Below are positions 1 to 11,800 of a stretch of DNA of 64,000 bases, piece by piece. A program made the translations under genes and the position numbers. Numbering within the stretch: the first letter of the stretch is position 1; each line of letters begins with the position of its first letter. The notes under the pieces are model-generated. The model ran no database searches and was not told the origin of the DNA. It saw nothing but the letters and a program-made list of their open reading frames with translations. This DNA comes from Impatiens glandulifera (Eukaryota > Streptophyta > Magnoliopsida > Ericales > Balsaminaceae). The stretch lies in assembly GCF_907164915.1 (NCBI RefSeq), contig NC_061863.1, positions 46,225,382 to 46,289,381 on the forward strand, in the 5' to 3' direction.

Positions 1-930
1 AGGCTGGTAATATTATGATTGGTGGTTAGTTTTCCATTGGATAAAGAGATCGGTAACAAAGGATCGTAAAGTCACGAGATTAGAGATCGATTGGAATCAG
101 TGGTTGGTTTCTTCGAGGGAGTAGAGTCATGTAAGTATGAAAGTGTGATGTTACGAGATGAGAGGTCGATTGGGATTGGTAATTATTTTACCGATGAATA
201 AGAGGCAGGTAATATTGGAATTGGTGGTTAGTTTGATAAGGGATAAGAGGTCGATTCAGGTTGGTGGTTGATTAATTTGTCGAGAGATAAGAGAGGTGTG
301 TGAAAGTGTTATTAAGATTGATGGTTGGTTTGCCGAGGGATAAAAGACGTGTGAAAGTGTGATGTAATGAGATGAATAGGTTCATTGGGATTAGTGATTG
401 GTTTGGCAAGAGATAAAAGACGTGTGAAAGTAATGGGTAATGCGATGAGAGGTCAATTAGAATTGGTGGTTATTTTGTCGAGGAATAGGAGACCGATAAC
501 AATGGATCATAAGGTCACGAGATTAGAGGTCAATTGCGATTAATAGTTGGTTTGTCGATGAATTAGAAGCATGTGAAAGTATGAGGTCATGAGATGAGAG
601 GTCGATAGGATTACTAGCTGGTTTGCCAAGGAATAAGAGGCCGACAAGATTGAGATTGGTGGTTGGTTTATTGAGGGATAAGAGACCGGTAAGAAATGAT
701 TGTAAGATCACGAGATTAGAGGTCGATTGTGATTGGTGGTTAAAAATATATGTGAATGAGATGTGAGGATAAAGAGGTTGGTGATATGATGAGATGATTA
801 GTTTGCCAAAAGTGATGGTAAAACATGTTGATACTATTGAGATGGTTGAGTGCAACTGTGAGGTTATGAGATTAGTAATATGAGAGGTTTATTAGGTAAG
901 AGAGGATATTGTTGGTTAACCGAGAAATGA
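1..930. repeat. degenerate 51-bp minisatellite, array 1
   Basis: Tandem units built around GATTGGTGGTTGGTTTG, GAGGGATAAGAG and GTGTGAAAGTGTGA recur about every 51 bp; a longer variant unit adds a segment with GGATCGTAAAGTCACGAGAT. The minus strand is largely free of stops in several frames, so it yields spurious peptides rich in TNHQSQS and HFHTSLI. No gene is seen. The array lies just 3' of nsLTP gene A and the same kind of array lies 3' of B, C, D and E, so it duplicated with them. Confidence 0.85.
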
Positions 931-1358
931 GAGTAAGAGGTCAAAGAGGAAAATGTCGGTGCTGATGAGAAAATAAGTTATATGAATGTTTTCTTATCTA
1001 ATTTGTTATATTTTATTATAAATAATGAAAATAACGAAGAAAGAGAGAAAGAAGACAATCACTGGGCTATACCAACCATTGAAGCTCCCTCATATTCAGA
1101 TCATATATGTTGACGACGCAGAGAATAATGAAAATTATGATGATTATGACGACCATAAAGAAGTGAGTATGGTTTATTTCAACGTTGTAAATTTAATTTT
1201 TATTTATTTTTGCAACATAAGGATCCATTCTGCTAGTTTTGAAAATAAAGCTAATCATATATTATATCATAATTAATTAAGGAGAATAGATTACTAGCAC
1301 AAGTGAACATCCATCTTACATAATGGAACCAAATTATTATCATTTTACTTTAATATAG
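931..1358 (+). pseudogene. acidic exon-like relic and 3' flank of nsLTP A
   Basis: From 1021 one frame reads NNENNEEREKEDNHWAIP and, after a 1-nt shift near 1109, an acidic stretch VDDAENNENYDDYDD that ends at a good splice donor (GTGAGTA, about 1165). The same block is found 3' of B, C, D and E with scattered stops and shifts. It looks like a decayed exon of an acidic protein, not the nsLTP, because it reads on the opposite strand. I do not recognise the family. The rest, to 1358, is AT-rich and would hold the 3' UTR of gene A. Confidence 0.35.
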
Positions 1359-1634
1359 CTAGCATGTCGGAGAAGGGACAGCGCAAATGCCGGCAATACG
1401 TTTAGCCTTGTCAATGTATGGTTTGTAGGCTGGGTTCTTCATGTAACCACAAAAGCATGGCTCCTGCTCTGTCAGCTTCGCGCAACACTCTTTCGTCGGA
1501 GTTGCTGTGGGCGAGCTTATTGCTCCCAAACAAGGACTCAACTCCATCGGGTTACACGTCACCGCCTCTGCGAATTCACCGGCCAAGGCTACCATTACCA
1601 TCGCGGTCAACAAGATGGAGGAGAAGCTCTTCAT
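1359..1634 (-). CDS. non-specific lipid transfer protein, type-2-like (copy A)
   Basis: 91 residues, intronless. Residues 1-24 are a secretory signal peptide (MKSF, hydrophobic ILLTAMVMVALAG, cleavage likely after AEA). The mature protein of about 67 residues has the eight-cysteine motif at C27, C35, C50-C51, C60, C62, C84 and C91, including the CFC pair typical of type-2 nsLTPs. Such proteins are secreted, carry lipids in a hydrophobic cavity and act in cuticle, suberin or defence biology; the ligand here is unknown. Spacing CxC to C7 is 21 residues, two fewer than in copies B and F. The start is the only ATG before the signal peptide, with TATA box 67 nt upstream. Copy C differs by one visible residue (M30T), so A and C are close sisters. 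Function is inferred from family; the open frame is directly seen. Confidence 0.92.
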   Translation of the reverse strand: MKSFSSILLTAMVMVALAGEFAEAVTCNPMELSPCLGAISSPTATPTKECCAKLTEQEPCFCGYMKNPAYKPYIDKAKRIAGICAVPSPTC

Positions 1635-1700
1635 TCTTAAATTCTACCGAGAGAGAGAGTTGTTTAATGAGAATGAGATGTTCAAATGGATGGTGAGCTA

Positions 1701-1786
1701 CTTTATTTATAGGAAAGGATAAAGAGGGAGAGGACTATTTGATTCTTGTAATCTTGTAAAAGATTTTCATCAAATGTCACTTTTCA
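1701..1786 (-). promoter_or_regulatory. promoter of nsLTP A: TATA box and conserved upstream block
   Basis: On the minus strand CTATAAATAAAG (1701-1712) is a plant TATA box. Further upstream, 1758-1786 contains GTGACATTTGATGAAAATCT, which is kept in all six nsLTP copies, including diverged copy F, 95-150 nt before the ATG (further in E because of an insertion). Conservation amid drifting AT-rich DNA suggests a regulatory site. Confidence 0.6.
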
Positions 1787-2780
1787 AATATTATATTATT
1801 ATTTAAAACTTTTTATACCAATTTTCTTTTAACTCTCTTATTTAGATAGACACGTTTTGAACTCACTTACTTATTAAGACTTTTTAACATTTGAAAGTCA
1901 AAAAAATATAAATAAAATAAAATATTTTCATAATATTACCATATCTATATTATTGTTGTTATTTGTTGGAAAGTTTAATTGCTTAATATTTTTTTCTTAA
2001 TTTTTATACTACTTTAAAATACATTTCTCACGTTTTACTTTTTAAATATACAAGTCTTGCACAAAAAAAAAATATTTTTTAACCAAAACTTTCATTTTAA
2101 AAGGAAAAAAATAAAACTAATTCTTATATATATAATATATTTCAATTTTTAATATTTTATTTATTTTTCATTATTATTAAAATTTATTTAATTTAGTTTG
2201 GTGATTTCACTTAAACTACAATTACATCAAAAAACAATATAAAAACTCTCAATATATATTTTGTTCCCACATTATTTTAAGACTATCAAGTCTATGTAAC
2301 ATTTAAAATAATTTGTGTTTTTGAATTAAAAGAGAACTAACATTACACCCACTGTCATTACCCCACTTAAACTCAAAACGATTTCAAATGAAATCGAATC
2401 CGTAACATTTTGTCTTTTAAGCCGACTCTTACCACTAAACTTAATTAATTGTTGCTGACTTTTTTTAAATTATTTGTTGTAGAGATAGATGGCATAAATT
2501 TGTATATTTGTTCTTATCTTTCATTCCACTTTAAAATATATTTGTCACATTTTTTTTACGGTAAAAAATCAAGTTTTGTGCAATAAATATATTACTTTTT
2601 TAATCTTAATATTCATTTTAAAAGAGGAAAAGATAAAATAATACTTTTAACTTTTTTTTTGATTTTTTTTTCAAACTTTTATATTTTACCTGTTTCTCAT
2701 TATTATTGAAATTTGTTGAATTTAGTAAGTTTTCACTTACATCAAATATAAATAAAAACTCTAAATATATGATGTATGAT
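1787..2780. other. AT-rich upstream region with internal duplication
   Basis: No gene. Two related blocks, about 1965-2250 and 2455-2775, share ATTCATTTTAAAAG, a TTATTATT(A/G)AAATTT stretch and AAAAACTCT, so an ancient duplication of about 500 bp is likely. The same pair is seen in modules C, D and E. Confidence 0.5.
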
Positions 2781-2783
2781 GTT

Positions 2784-2833
2784 AAACAGGTCTCCCTCGT
2801 CTATGGCATCCCTTCTCCCCATGCTTGTTGTCT
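2784..2833 (+). pseudogene. relic of an nsLTP 3' end
   Basis: GGTCTCCCTCGTCTATGGCA and the following CCCTTCTCCCCATGCTTG match the last codons of copy F ([13 protein letters not shown]) at about 85% by eye; translation gives VSLVYGIPSPHAC. The upstream part of the gene is absent. Strand is that of F, opposite to gene A. The same relic lies at about 28352, 42061 and 52663. Confidence 0.65.
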
Positions 2834-2959
2834 GATTAGCCATTTTTATAATACCGATCATTATAAGAAGCGCATGTATGTCACTCCCAGTTTTTTCTAT
2901 TTATACAAATATGTTTTTAAAGTTGTTTGATGACAATAACTCAATAAACAGTACTTATT

Positions 2960-3905
2960 ATCTTTGAGTTTCCTAAGTCTATTTTTCTATTAAGAACTTG
3001 CATCGTTGAGGATTAAAGAAGATAAAAGGTTTAGAAGGATCTCTAAAGATCTTTAGAGATGCCTCGATACATATTAGTACAATACTGTCCATATTCTTTC
3101 CTATGGAAGAGTTATCTAATGACACGACCTACACATACCAACCGGGGATCGTGAGCGTGCTCATTCATACATCTTAACAAATTGTCGTGAAACTGAAGAA
3201 TATTATAAATAAGTGCAACAATTTCATTACTAGATATGGTTTTATTACTTTTAACAATAATTTAATTTAACAATTGCGCAGCGATTTCATGCAATTATGC
3301 GAACCCAATATTTCCAATGAAGAACAGGATAAACGATACGTTAGTTATTTCAAAGAAAAAGTAAGTAAATCATCTCAACAGTTTCGTTTTAGTAGTTAGA
3401 CAATGTGTTTTAGCAACAATTTCTACTAAATAGGTGGAGCAATTAACCGATGACTCCGATTAAACATTGAATCTTGAGATTTTATGAGACGGACCTACAA
3501 TATATGCTAAGTAGTATAACTCGTGCAAAATAAATGGGTACAAGTTCAACACTAAGAAACACTACGAGAGCTTGAACACACAAAATAACGGTGTATTGGT
3601 TATTGGAAATAATGGGTCTGATACAATTAACTACTATGGAGTGCTCAATGAAATCATAGAAGTAACATTCTTTAGTGGAAGACGAGTGGTCTCTTCAAAT
3701 GTAGATGGTTTGATGTTCATCACAAAGATCGGAGCATTAAGGTTGATAAGTGTAGTTATGTTAGTATCAATATGAACATGACTCTACCAACTCAAATGAA
3801 TGAACCATTCATAATGGCAAGCCAAGCATAACAAGTGTATTACTCTACGAATATGGCATCAATGCTTGGATGGAAAATTGTAACACTAATAAATCCCCAT
3901 TATTC
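2960..3905 (+). pseudogene. CACTA transposase relic (TNP2-like, DUF4218 end and DUF4216), module A
   Basis: Decayed plus-strand exons of the C-terminal part of an En/Spm-type TNP2 transposase. Near 3170-3215 a frame reads like the HxYILxNCxEVxxYY part of DUF4218. From about 3500 the frame reads CKINGYKFNT, TQNNGVLV, YYGVLNEIIEV, and after a shift FDVHHKDRSIKVDK, INMNMT, EPFIMASQA and GWKIV, the order expected of DUF4216. In-frame stops (for example the TAA or TAG in ASQA-stop) and shifts show it is dead. The N-terminal catalytic part is missing here. In the living element this protein would cut and move the transposon. TNP1-like exons follow downstream in the same direction. Confidence 0.7.
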
Positions 3906-4008
3906 TAATTAAGGTTTAATTGTGTTTATAAAGGCATGGGGTCAAATTGCAAATTTTTTAAATAAACATTACATTCTATATTTGTAGTGATCATGACACC
4001 TAAAGGGA

Positions 4009-5510
4009 GAGCAGTAGGTAGGGGCTTTGGCCACCAAATAGAGGACATCGTGTAGAGGACCAAGTAGCATTATGAGGACCCCTTAGAATTACTCGACTCA
4101 ATCGGTGATATCGACTTGGATGGGATATTAGAGAGTGATGATGATATGGCCATTGATGGTGTACAAAACACTAACTTCGATGATGATGATGAGACACTTC
4201 TCCCGTCTGATAATGATGCAAGTATCGATGTTTGATTATTTATTTTCTTATGATTCTCTATAATTTTGTATTCATTTATAGGATCTTTGAGGAGGAGACG
4301 GGGTAAGAACAAAAATACTACAGTTGGTAAGTTGCGGCCGATGTAGAAGATACCTCTGGAATTCAACCCAATTGAAGGTAAGCCCGTGTGCGATAATAGG
4401 ACTGCATGGTCGATGAATATTGGTAGTGCATTTCAGGACTCCAATGCATTACCGCACAAGACCCTATATTGGTCAAACTTTAGCTCCACACAACTAGATC
4501 ACATATGGCGGGCTATCACAATAAGTTAGTCATTTTGATGTAGTAATCACAATCTATAATTGTATTTGAATATTAAGTTGTGGTTTATTTCAGGATCCTA
4601 TCGAGTCTATGGAGGGGCACATTGGCTCGTGAAGGTGACGAGGCAGCGATTCAGGCCAATCCCACCGAAGATCGCACTTAGTGATTAGCATTATCTTCTA
4701 AAACGTCGCTTCTTCACTCTGGAGTTCAAAGTAAGTTAATATTTTTTAACGAGCCCTTACTTTAATAATCTATTAAACAAACAACTTTTCTTAATTTTAG
4801 AAAATAAGTAATTTGAATTCGAGTAATAGGTCGCATGTCGTGTACAAGAATCATACGGGCAACATCTCATTTTCACAAGTCAAGAGGTAACTAGTGCATT
4901 TTATCATTACATATAAAGTTTCTAATTTTTTTTTTTATTATAATGTCTATTATTTGTACAGGAGATGACGATTGGACACTCGCCTAATTTTGCTGACCTA
5001 TTTTCCACAAGCATAATAAGAAACCAACTCTACTAGATCCAAAACCAGAGGTCCCCCTATTGTTGTTGAGAAAGTAGTAAGTCTTATTTTTATATACAAT
5101 TTAATTTGTATTTGTTTATATATGTGTTTGTACTAATCCAAATTTAATTGTGTTTGTAGTCTGCGTTGCGCACTGCTTTAGAAGAATATCCGAGTAGGAA
5201 TGGACTACAGTTGATGGAGTACGTCATCAGGTCTCAAGGACATTGTAGAGTCGTGGGTATGGGGGCAGGCGTACAACCTACATCTTTTAGAGTAGATGCT
5301 CGGGGGAGTTCTTTGAGCAGTCAGGGCACTAGCACTCAACAATTATGTGATGACAATCAGGCTCTACATAAGGAGAGGTAGAAGATGCGAGAGGATCGTG
5401 AACTGGAGATGTAGAAGTTGTGAGAGAAGTGTGAAGCGAAGATGATAAAGATGCAGGTGGAGTATGAGAGTGAGAGACATCAGTCAAGTAAAAAGCGTGA
5501 ACAAATGGGA
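4009..5510 (+). pseudogene. CACTA second gene relic (TNP1/Transposase_24-like), module A
   Basis: Exon-like blocks separated by AT-rich introns with recognisable sites (for example GT at 4887 and AG at 4961). They read an acidic N-terminal part (LESDDDMAIDGVQNTNFDDD), a basic RRRRGKNKN, the KPVCDNRTAW and HKTLYWSNFS blocks typical of Transposase_24, NSSNRSHVVYKNH, and a C-terminal VVGMGAGVQPTSF followed by a remnant of the Met-Arg-Glu coiled coil (5380-5510). Many TAG/TGA stops. About 80 bp between EGHI and REGDE, present in module E, are missing here and in module C, a shared deletion that ties A and C together. TNP1-type proteins bind subterminal repeats of their element. Confidence 0.65.
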
Positions 5511-5699
5511 GCAAATTGCCATGATATTATTCATGTTTCTCTACGGCCACCCTCCCCCTCCTACTTGATTAGTGTATTGAGAAGATTGATTATTTTTGGA
5601 TTAAGTATTTTTTGGATTAGTGTTTTTATTTATATAAATATTTTTGGAAAAATAATTATTCATTATTGTTTATAGAGTAAAATATTAATAATACGAAAT

Positions 5700-6230
5700 A
5701 AAAAAACAGAATATATTTTGATATTAGTAACGGCATTGCTATTGGGAGAGTCGTTACTAATATATACAGTAACGACATAGCCATTGGAAGAGTCGATACT
5801 GATATATATTTGTAACGGCATTGTCATTGGGAGAGTCGTTACTGATATATGTATTAGTAAGATATTTACATTGGAAGAGTCATTATTGATATATGTATCA
5901 GAAACAATATTGCCATTGGGAGAGTCGTTTCTAATATATATGTATTAGTAACGACATTGCCTTAGGAAGAACCGTTACTAAAATACATAACAATATAGGT
6001 ATTGTGTTTGTAGAGATCTTACTGATACGTATATCAGTAACAACAAAATGTCGTTGTAGATACTCGTATCAGTAACGGCTCTCTAATGTTGTTACTATAC
6101 TATTTAATATCAGTAATGTTCATTTTAGTAACAAATGATAACGACACTATAAGCCATTACTGAAAGTTGTCAATAATGGCTTTTGGGGCTTTCAGTAATG
6201 GCATTACTAATGCCCATTTTTCTACTAGTG
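5700..6230 (+). mobile_element. right end of the old CACTA element (subterminal repeats and TIR)
   Basis: Imperfect repeats of GTAACGGCATTGCCATTGG and GAGAGTCGTTACTGATATAT fill 5725-6190, in both orientations, as in CACTA subterminal regions. The end at 6230 reads, on the minus strand, CACTAGTAGAAAAATGGGC, a typical CACTA terminus. No matching left end was found before 2960, so the element is 5' truncated. Confidence 0.7.
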
Positions 6231-6423
6231 TGTTACAAACATTAATTGTTCGTGAGAGAAACACTAAGATTAATCGACGATTGTCGAGAGACAAACCATT
6301 ACTAGAGGTAAGTGCTCGATCCAATCGTTTCTAGCTATTCAATTTAATATTCATAATTTTTTTTTTCAAAAATCATTAAATCAATTTTAATTTAAAAAGA
6401 TTTCTAACATGTGGTATAAGAGC
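6231..6423 (+). mobile_element. LTR 3' end and primer-binding site of an old Copia element, module A
   Basis: The stretch ends TTTCTAACA (6401-6409) and is followed by TGGTATAAGAGC (6412-6423), one mismatch from the initiator-Met tRNA primer site TGGTATCAGAGC used by plant Copia elements. It begins TGTTAC right after the CACTA terminus, so the true LTR start may have been lost. The integrase of what is probably the same element is at 13960. Confidence 0.6.
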
Positions 6424-7274
6424 AAACTTAAATCTATGTCTTTCTTAGTTATCTTGAAATCATCGATATATTTATTTTTCATTTACACATTAATCGTTTG
6501 AACTTTGTATGTCTTTATGCAAACATGATGTTTTTTTATGTTCTTGATTTATATATATTAATCTTTGTTCACGATCCAAATAACATTAATCGTTTGCATC
6601 TTTATATTTTGTGCAAACATTACTTTTTTTTTTAAATGTTGTGTGATAATATAATTTAATTGGTTAGAGAGTAACCAAAACATCTTTAATCGATTGACTT
6701 GTATATTCAGTTTTTTTAATTACACTAAAACATATATTGCGATAATGATATGTGATGTATGATTAATTATAAAAAATATAAAATCATATTTCTTAATTTA
6801 CTAGTAAAAATTAAGAAATGAACATTATATAAGGGTTTATTAGGAAGTTATTAAATAAATTCGATTGAATAAGACTTTAGTCCATGTACCAGTCTTGTCC
6901 AGTCTTTCGTTGGATTTTATGATTAAAGTATGAATTTATTAAATAAATTTAAATGAACAAGACTTTATCCCCACAAGTTAGTTTTGTCCATAGATTTATG
7001 TTAAAACATGGTTTTGTTAAATAAATCTCATTGAATAAGATTTTAGCCCACATGCAAATCATTATTGTTAGATTTATTATTATTATTAAAACATGATATT
7101 GAAGTAATCTAATTGAATATAACTTTAGGCCAAATGCAAGTTTTTGTTGGTGAGTTTATTATTAAAAAATGATTTACATTGGCAAACATTATAATATATA
7201 TCGGGGTCTCAAATCATACAAATGAGTATTCTTATTTTGAAATTATTTAATTTGAGAATATATCAAATACCAAG
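6424..7274. repeat. old Copia interior with about four 80-bp repeats
   Basis: No intact frame. From 6846 to 7175 the phrase TTAAATAAATT...GAATAAGACTTTAGTCCACATGC recurs four times at roughly 80-86 bp, each followed by a variant of GTTGGATTTATTATTAAA. The same set is in module E at 62124-62445. At 7264-7274 CAAATACCAAG is the left target-site copy of the LINE. Confidence 0.5.
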
Positions 7275-7349
7275 CCGATCATAGAGAGCGAATATACCTT
7301 AATCAAAGGAAAAAGATTCAAGTTGTACAAGTAGAGCGAGGAACTTAAT

Positions 7350-8822
7350 ACTAATTATAGACCACCTGAACTTGAACAAATCTGGGTGAATCTCAAGAAT
7401 GTTCCACCACACCTGTGCAACCCAAAGGGTCTGACTTATATTTCAAGCATTATAGGCAAACCACATATGTTTGACCCAGCAATGGAAGGCTACGAGCGTG
7501 CATCTGTGGCCAGAGTTAGTGTCGAAATCCATCCAATTAGCTCTCTTCCGATTAAGCTTGAACTTAAAGATAGACTGGGAAATTTATTTGACATTGGAGT
7601 ACAATACGAATGGAAACCAAATCGATGTATATGGTGTAGCACTTTCACACACGCTACAAATAAATGTTCAGTCAATAATAATCTAAAATCGAAGGCCAAT
7701 AACAATGCTCAGGAAGGCGGTATCAATGACTCTAACCAGGCTCAGGTTGAGAGAAATGTGAACTTAACATCAATGAACACACTGATAATGATAGGATGGA
7801 CAACCTAAAGCAAGAACAGATAAGGGTAAGGAAGAAGATAGGAAAAAGAATGAAGTGGGTAAGGGTACAAGTTGGCCTTGCTAACGTTGATCCTATCGGT
7901 CATGTTCAGGGCACTAGTCCTAGGGATTCTATTTTCTCAAGAATAGGTCTTATTCAAAACGTCGATCCTGGTCAGGATATCGGTCCTGATAAAGTTGGAC
8001 ATAGCCACACCAGTCCTAGAGCTTCGCATAATGCTACCGTACCTAGCCTTATTGACCATATTAAGCCTGGTCTTGGACTTGCTGATCCGGATACTACTCA
8101 AGCTAACGGACTTGCTACTACCGGTCCTGATGAAAAATGTTCTGGTTCTAAAGTTTTTGGAATTCAAAGATCTATGGGACGGGGAATACTTGGCCCATAT
8201 GAAACAAGCAAAATTGGGTCTGATGACACTCCAATAGGTCGTGAGTCCACTCTTCACAATTATATGAATACAAGTAGGAACCAAAAAAGCAATGTCATCA
8301 GAATTTGAAATGACCCGATCCATGGGCTTAGAGCCACCTTTTGAGATAATGAATAAGAAAATCCTGGACAAAAAAATATTGAAAAACCAACAAGCAATAA
8401 AGAAGATATTGAGAATGAACTGGAAAATCTTGGGTTTTGTGAAATTAAAAGATCAAGTGCAGAAGAACACAATTTGATCTTGAATAAGGCAGTGAGACTT
8501 GGTTCTGAAGTAGGGAGAATTAAAATCGACAACAGACATGAATCTAGTAGTGAAGAGGTTCAAAGTCAGAAAAAGACCTACTAAAGAAGAACAAGCTGAA
8601 AAGCGAAGACAAAGCAGAAAGATCCTGGATCTAGAAGCCACCGACTCTATAACGGGAGAAGATGAGATCTATGTGAGACAACCCCCACTCAATGTGAATA
8701 TTATTCCATGTAATCAAGTTGTAGCCATTGAGGATAGCGAGACAAGTGATGCTCACGATTTCTCTAATGAAGAGGTCCAGGACAGACTAAAAAGTCAGGA
8801 ACTCAACACTTATATCCATTCA
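7350..8822 (+). pseudogene. LINE ORF1 relic (DUF4283 end and zinc knuckle)
   Basis: The first open stretch, 7386-7808, reads WVNLKNVPPHLCNPKGL then a CCHC zinc knuckle CIWCSTFTHATNKC (7626-7667; C-x2-C-x4-H-x4-C), as in ORF1 of plant L1 elements that binds the element RNA. A shift near 7796 moves the frame into a 170-codon linker rich in Gly, Pro and Asp (to 8308). Further shifts and a basic stretch (KVRKRPTKEEQAEKRRQ, about 8565-8615) follow before the endonuclease begins at 8823. The N-terminal half is lost with the 5' end. Non-functional as it stands. Confidence 0.7.
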
Positions 8823-11800
8823 TGAATATAGTGATATGGAACATAAGGGGACTCAATGACCCTCTGAAATGAAAAGAAATTAGGAGGATCATTGAGAATC
8901 AGAAGATCACTATTATGGGTATTCTTGAGACAAAAGTCAAAAGTCGGAACATTGAGAAGGTTAGCAAGTTGGGTATTGATAGCAACTGGGAAATCATTCA
9001 CAACTCAAATGACAAAAAGGGAAGAATTTGGGTTATCTGGGATAACAAAGTTGTTGAGGTCAGGGCTCTCTTTTTGAATGATCAAGCAATCCTGGTGGAG
9101 GTTAAAGATAGAATCACAGGAATCCTATTTAATCTTGCTATTGTCTATTATAGCAACTCAAGCACTAACAGAAGACTCTCTGGAATTCTCTTAGAATCTG
9201 GATCGGTAGTGATAAATCTTGGGCTGTTCTTAGTGATTACAACGTAACCAGAAACGAATCTGATCGTAGCCCAGAATCTGAAATAACTTGGGATATGATT
9301 GACTTTAATTACTGTATCAAAGATATGGGTTGTATCGAGCCTACCAATTCTGGGAATTTCTTCACTTGGTCTTCTACGAGAGGGAATGAGCAAATTAGAA
9401 GAAGTAGAATTAACAGATGTCTGGTAAATGAGAACTAGATTAACCAATTTCCGAGAAGTCAACTTCATGTTCTGAATCCGGGTATATCTGATCACTGCCC
9501 GATTAAATTGTTCTAGGAAAAGGAAGAAAGGTTCAAAAGGCCCTTTAAAATTTTCAATTTCTGGATGGAAAACGACAAATTCAAGGGTATTCTCGAAAGC
9601 ATATGGTCTAAAGATGTCAGGGGATCAAACATGTACATGGTTTCTGAGAAGCTTAAACTCCTGAAGAATCATCTCCAAAGTTTTGACAAGAAGAAGTTCA
9701 GCAATATCTTTAATAGAGTTCTGTCTGCTAGAGAAGAACTGGAAGAAGTTCAGAAAAGGTTATTAAGGGATGATAATGATGAACAACTCAATGAAACAGA
9801 AAGGGATGCGCTTGAAAATTTCAGGAAGCTGAGTCTACTTGAAAAGAATTTTATTAGACATAAATCAAGACAGAGCTGGCTCTCGTTGGGTGACAAAAAC
9901 ACAGTTTTCTTCTACAGAATATGCAAGGCTAGAAACATGAGAAACAATGTATATAGGCTGAAAAATGATGATGGTGAATATGTCCAGGGTCAAAAGGGTG
10001 TACAAGATTTGGCTATCGATTTCTATAAGCAACTTATGGGTACAAGAAAGCAGCATCAAAGTCACCTGAATACCTTATATTAGATTATTGATAGGAAAAT
10101 TTCATCAGAAGATAGTTGCGAGTTGATAAGGGTGGTCACGAGGTTTGAGGTTAAAGAAGCTCTGTTTAGTATTGATGGGAATAAAAGCCCGAGTCCTGAT
10201 GGGTTTAATGCACAGTTCTTCAAAGACAATTGGTCGGTTGTGGGTAAAGACGTTACTGATGGAGTTCTGAAGTTTTTCAAGAACAGGTAGATGTTAAAGC
10301 AATAAAATACAGCGGTCCTAACCTTGATCTCCAAAACTACGGTACCCGAGAATGTACAAGATTTCAGACCAATTCCTGCTGCAATATGATTTATAAAATA
10401 ATTTCAAAAATCATTTTTAAACGATTTAAAAATGTCATAGGAAAAATTATAAATCTTAACCAATCTGCATTCATCCCCGGTAGGACAATCTCTCATAATA
10501 TTATTCTCATGCAGAGCCTTTTAAAAGGCTGTGGGAATAAGAAAATATCCCCGAGAGTGGTTTTCAAAATAGATATCAAGAAAGATTTCGACTCTGTTAG
10601 ATGTGAAGTCATTCGAGACTTTCTAGTTGTATCTGTTTTCCTATAATTTTTATTGATTGGATTATGCAGTGCGTTTCATTATCTTGATTTGTTGTTAGCG
10701 TCAATGGAGTCCACGGAGGCTATTTCAAAGGTGAAAATGGGGTAAGGCAAGGGGACCCCTCTATTCTTACCTTTTTGTAGCTATCATGGCGATCTTTGAG
10801 AGCATCTTCGCGATGTTTCGAAAGAATCGTCCATACATCTTTCACCCATTCTGTGAGGTAGAGAAGGTAACTCATTTATGCTTTGCTGACGATTTGTTCA
10901 TTCTAGCGCACGCAGATATTGATTTCATTAAAACTATTAGGGCTGCACTAACGTTTTTTTCTGAGGTTACAGGTTTAACTATTAATGAAAGCAAAAATGT
11001 GTCATTTTATGGAGGCGTGAATGACGAAACGAAGTAGGACATCTTCAACATCATGGGCATCAAGGAAGGCAGTTTTCCCGTAAGGTACTTAGGAATTCCG
11101 TTAACCGCGAAGCAGATCGAGATCTCACACTACAAGCCGCTAATTGAAAAGGTAAAAAATACGATATCTGGCTGGGCAGCGAAAAAACTTTCTTATGTAG
11201 GGAGGCTCGAACTTATCAAAACCGTGGTCATTGGCATAGTTGGCTACTGGGCGCAGTAAATGGTCATTCCGAAGAAGGTAATGAAGGAACTCGATACATT
11301 GATAAGGAACTTTATCTGGGGCAGTAGCGGAAGAGGAGGAAAAAAAGTCAAATGGACTGCTCTCTACAAACCGAAGGACGAGGGATGCATCGGCTTGAAG
11401 AACTGTATCAAGTGGAACAAGGCTCCCACCTTCAAGCATTTGTAGGCTTTGGAGCGCAATCAGGAGTCACTATGGATCAAATGGGTGCATACGAAGTTTA
11501 TGAAATACGAAACCAGCATCTGGACCTGCAAAATTCATGAAGGTATGAGCTGGTCTCTAAAAAAGATTCTTAAACTAAGAAACGATGTTGCAGATCTTTA
11601 TGACATCCGGCTAGGGGACGGGAAAGGCACTCTATTCTGGCACGACCCCTGGTTCGAAAACCAGCCTATCATCCACAAGGAGGAGTTTCAAAATACCCGC
11701 ATCAGAAGGGACTACACAAAAACGAAAATCAGAGACATTAAAGACGGGAATTGGGACTCACTCTTGAGAAGAAATCCAAAAGGACAGAGGATACTTGATC

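Noticed and set aside
523..855. Minus-strand open frame in the minisatellite reading NHQSQSTSNL-type repeats (also at 16867, 24691, 25471, 38595, 39470, 48724, 49391)
   Set aside because: The repeat unit lacks minus-strand stops in several frames, so open frames arise by chance; no start context, no domain, and frames break between units.
1418..1696. Plus-strand open frames of 70-105 codons antisense to each nsLTP
   Set aside because: Shadow of the GC-richer nsLTP coding sequence; no family, and the nsLTP frame has signal peptide and cysteine pattern.
6412..6423. tRNA gene suggested by a tRNA-like motif
   Set aside because: It is the complement of a tRNA 3' end used as a primer site; no cloverleaf or A/B boxes around it. 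I found no tRNA or rRNA gene in the window.
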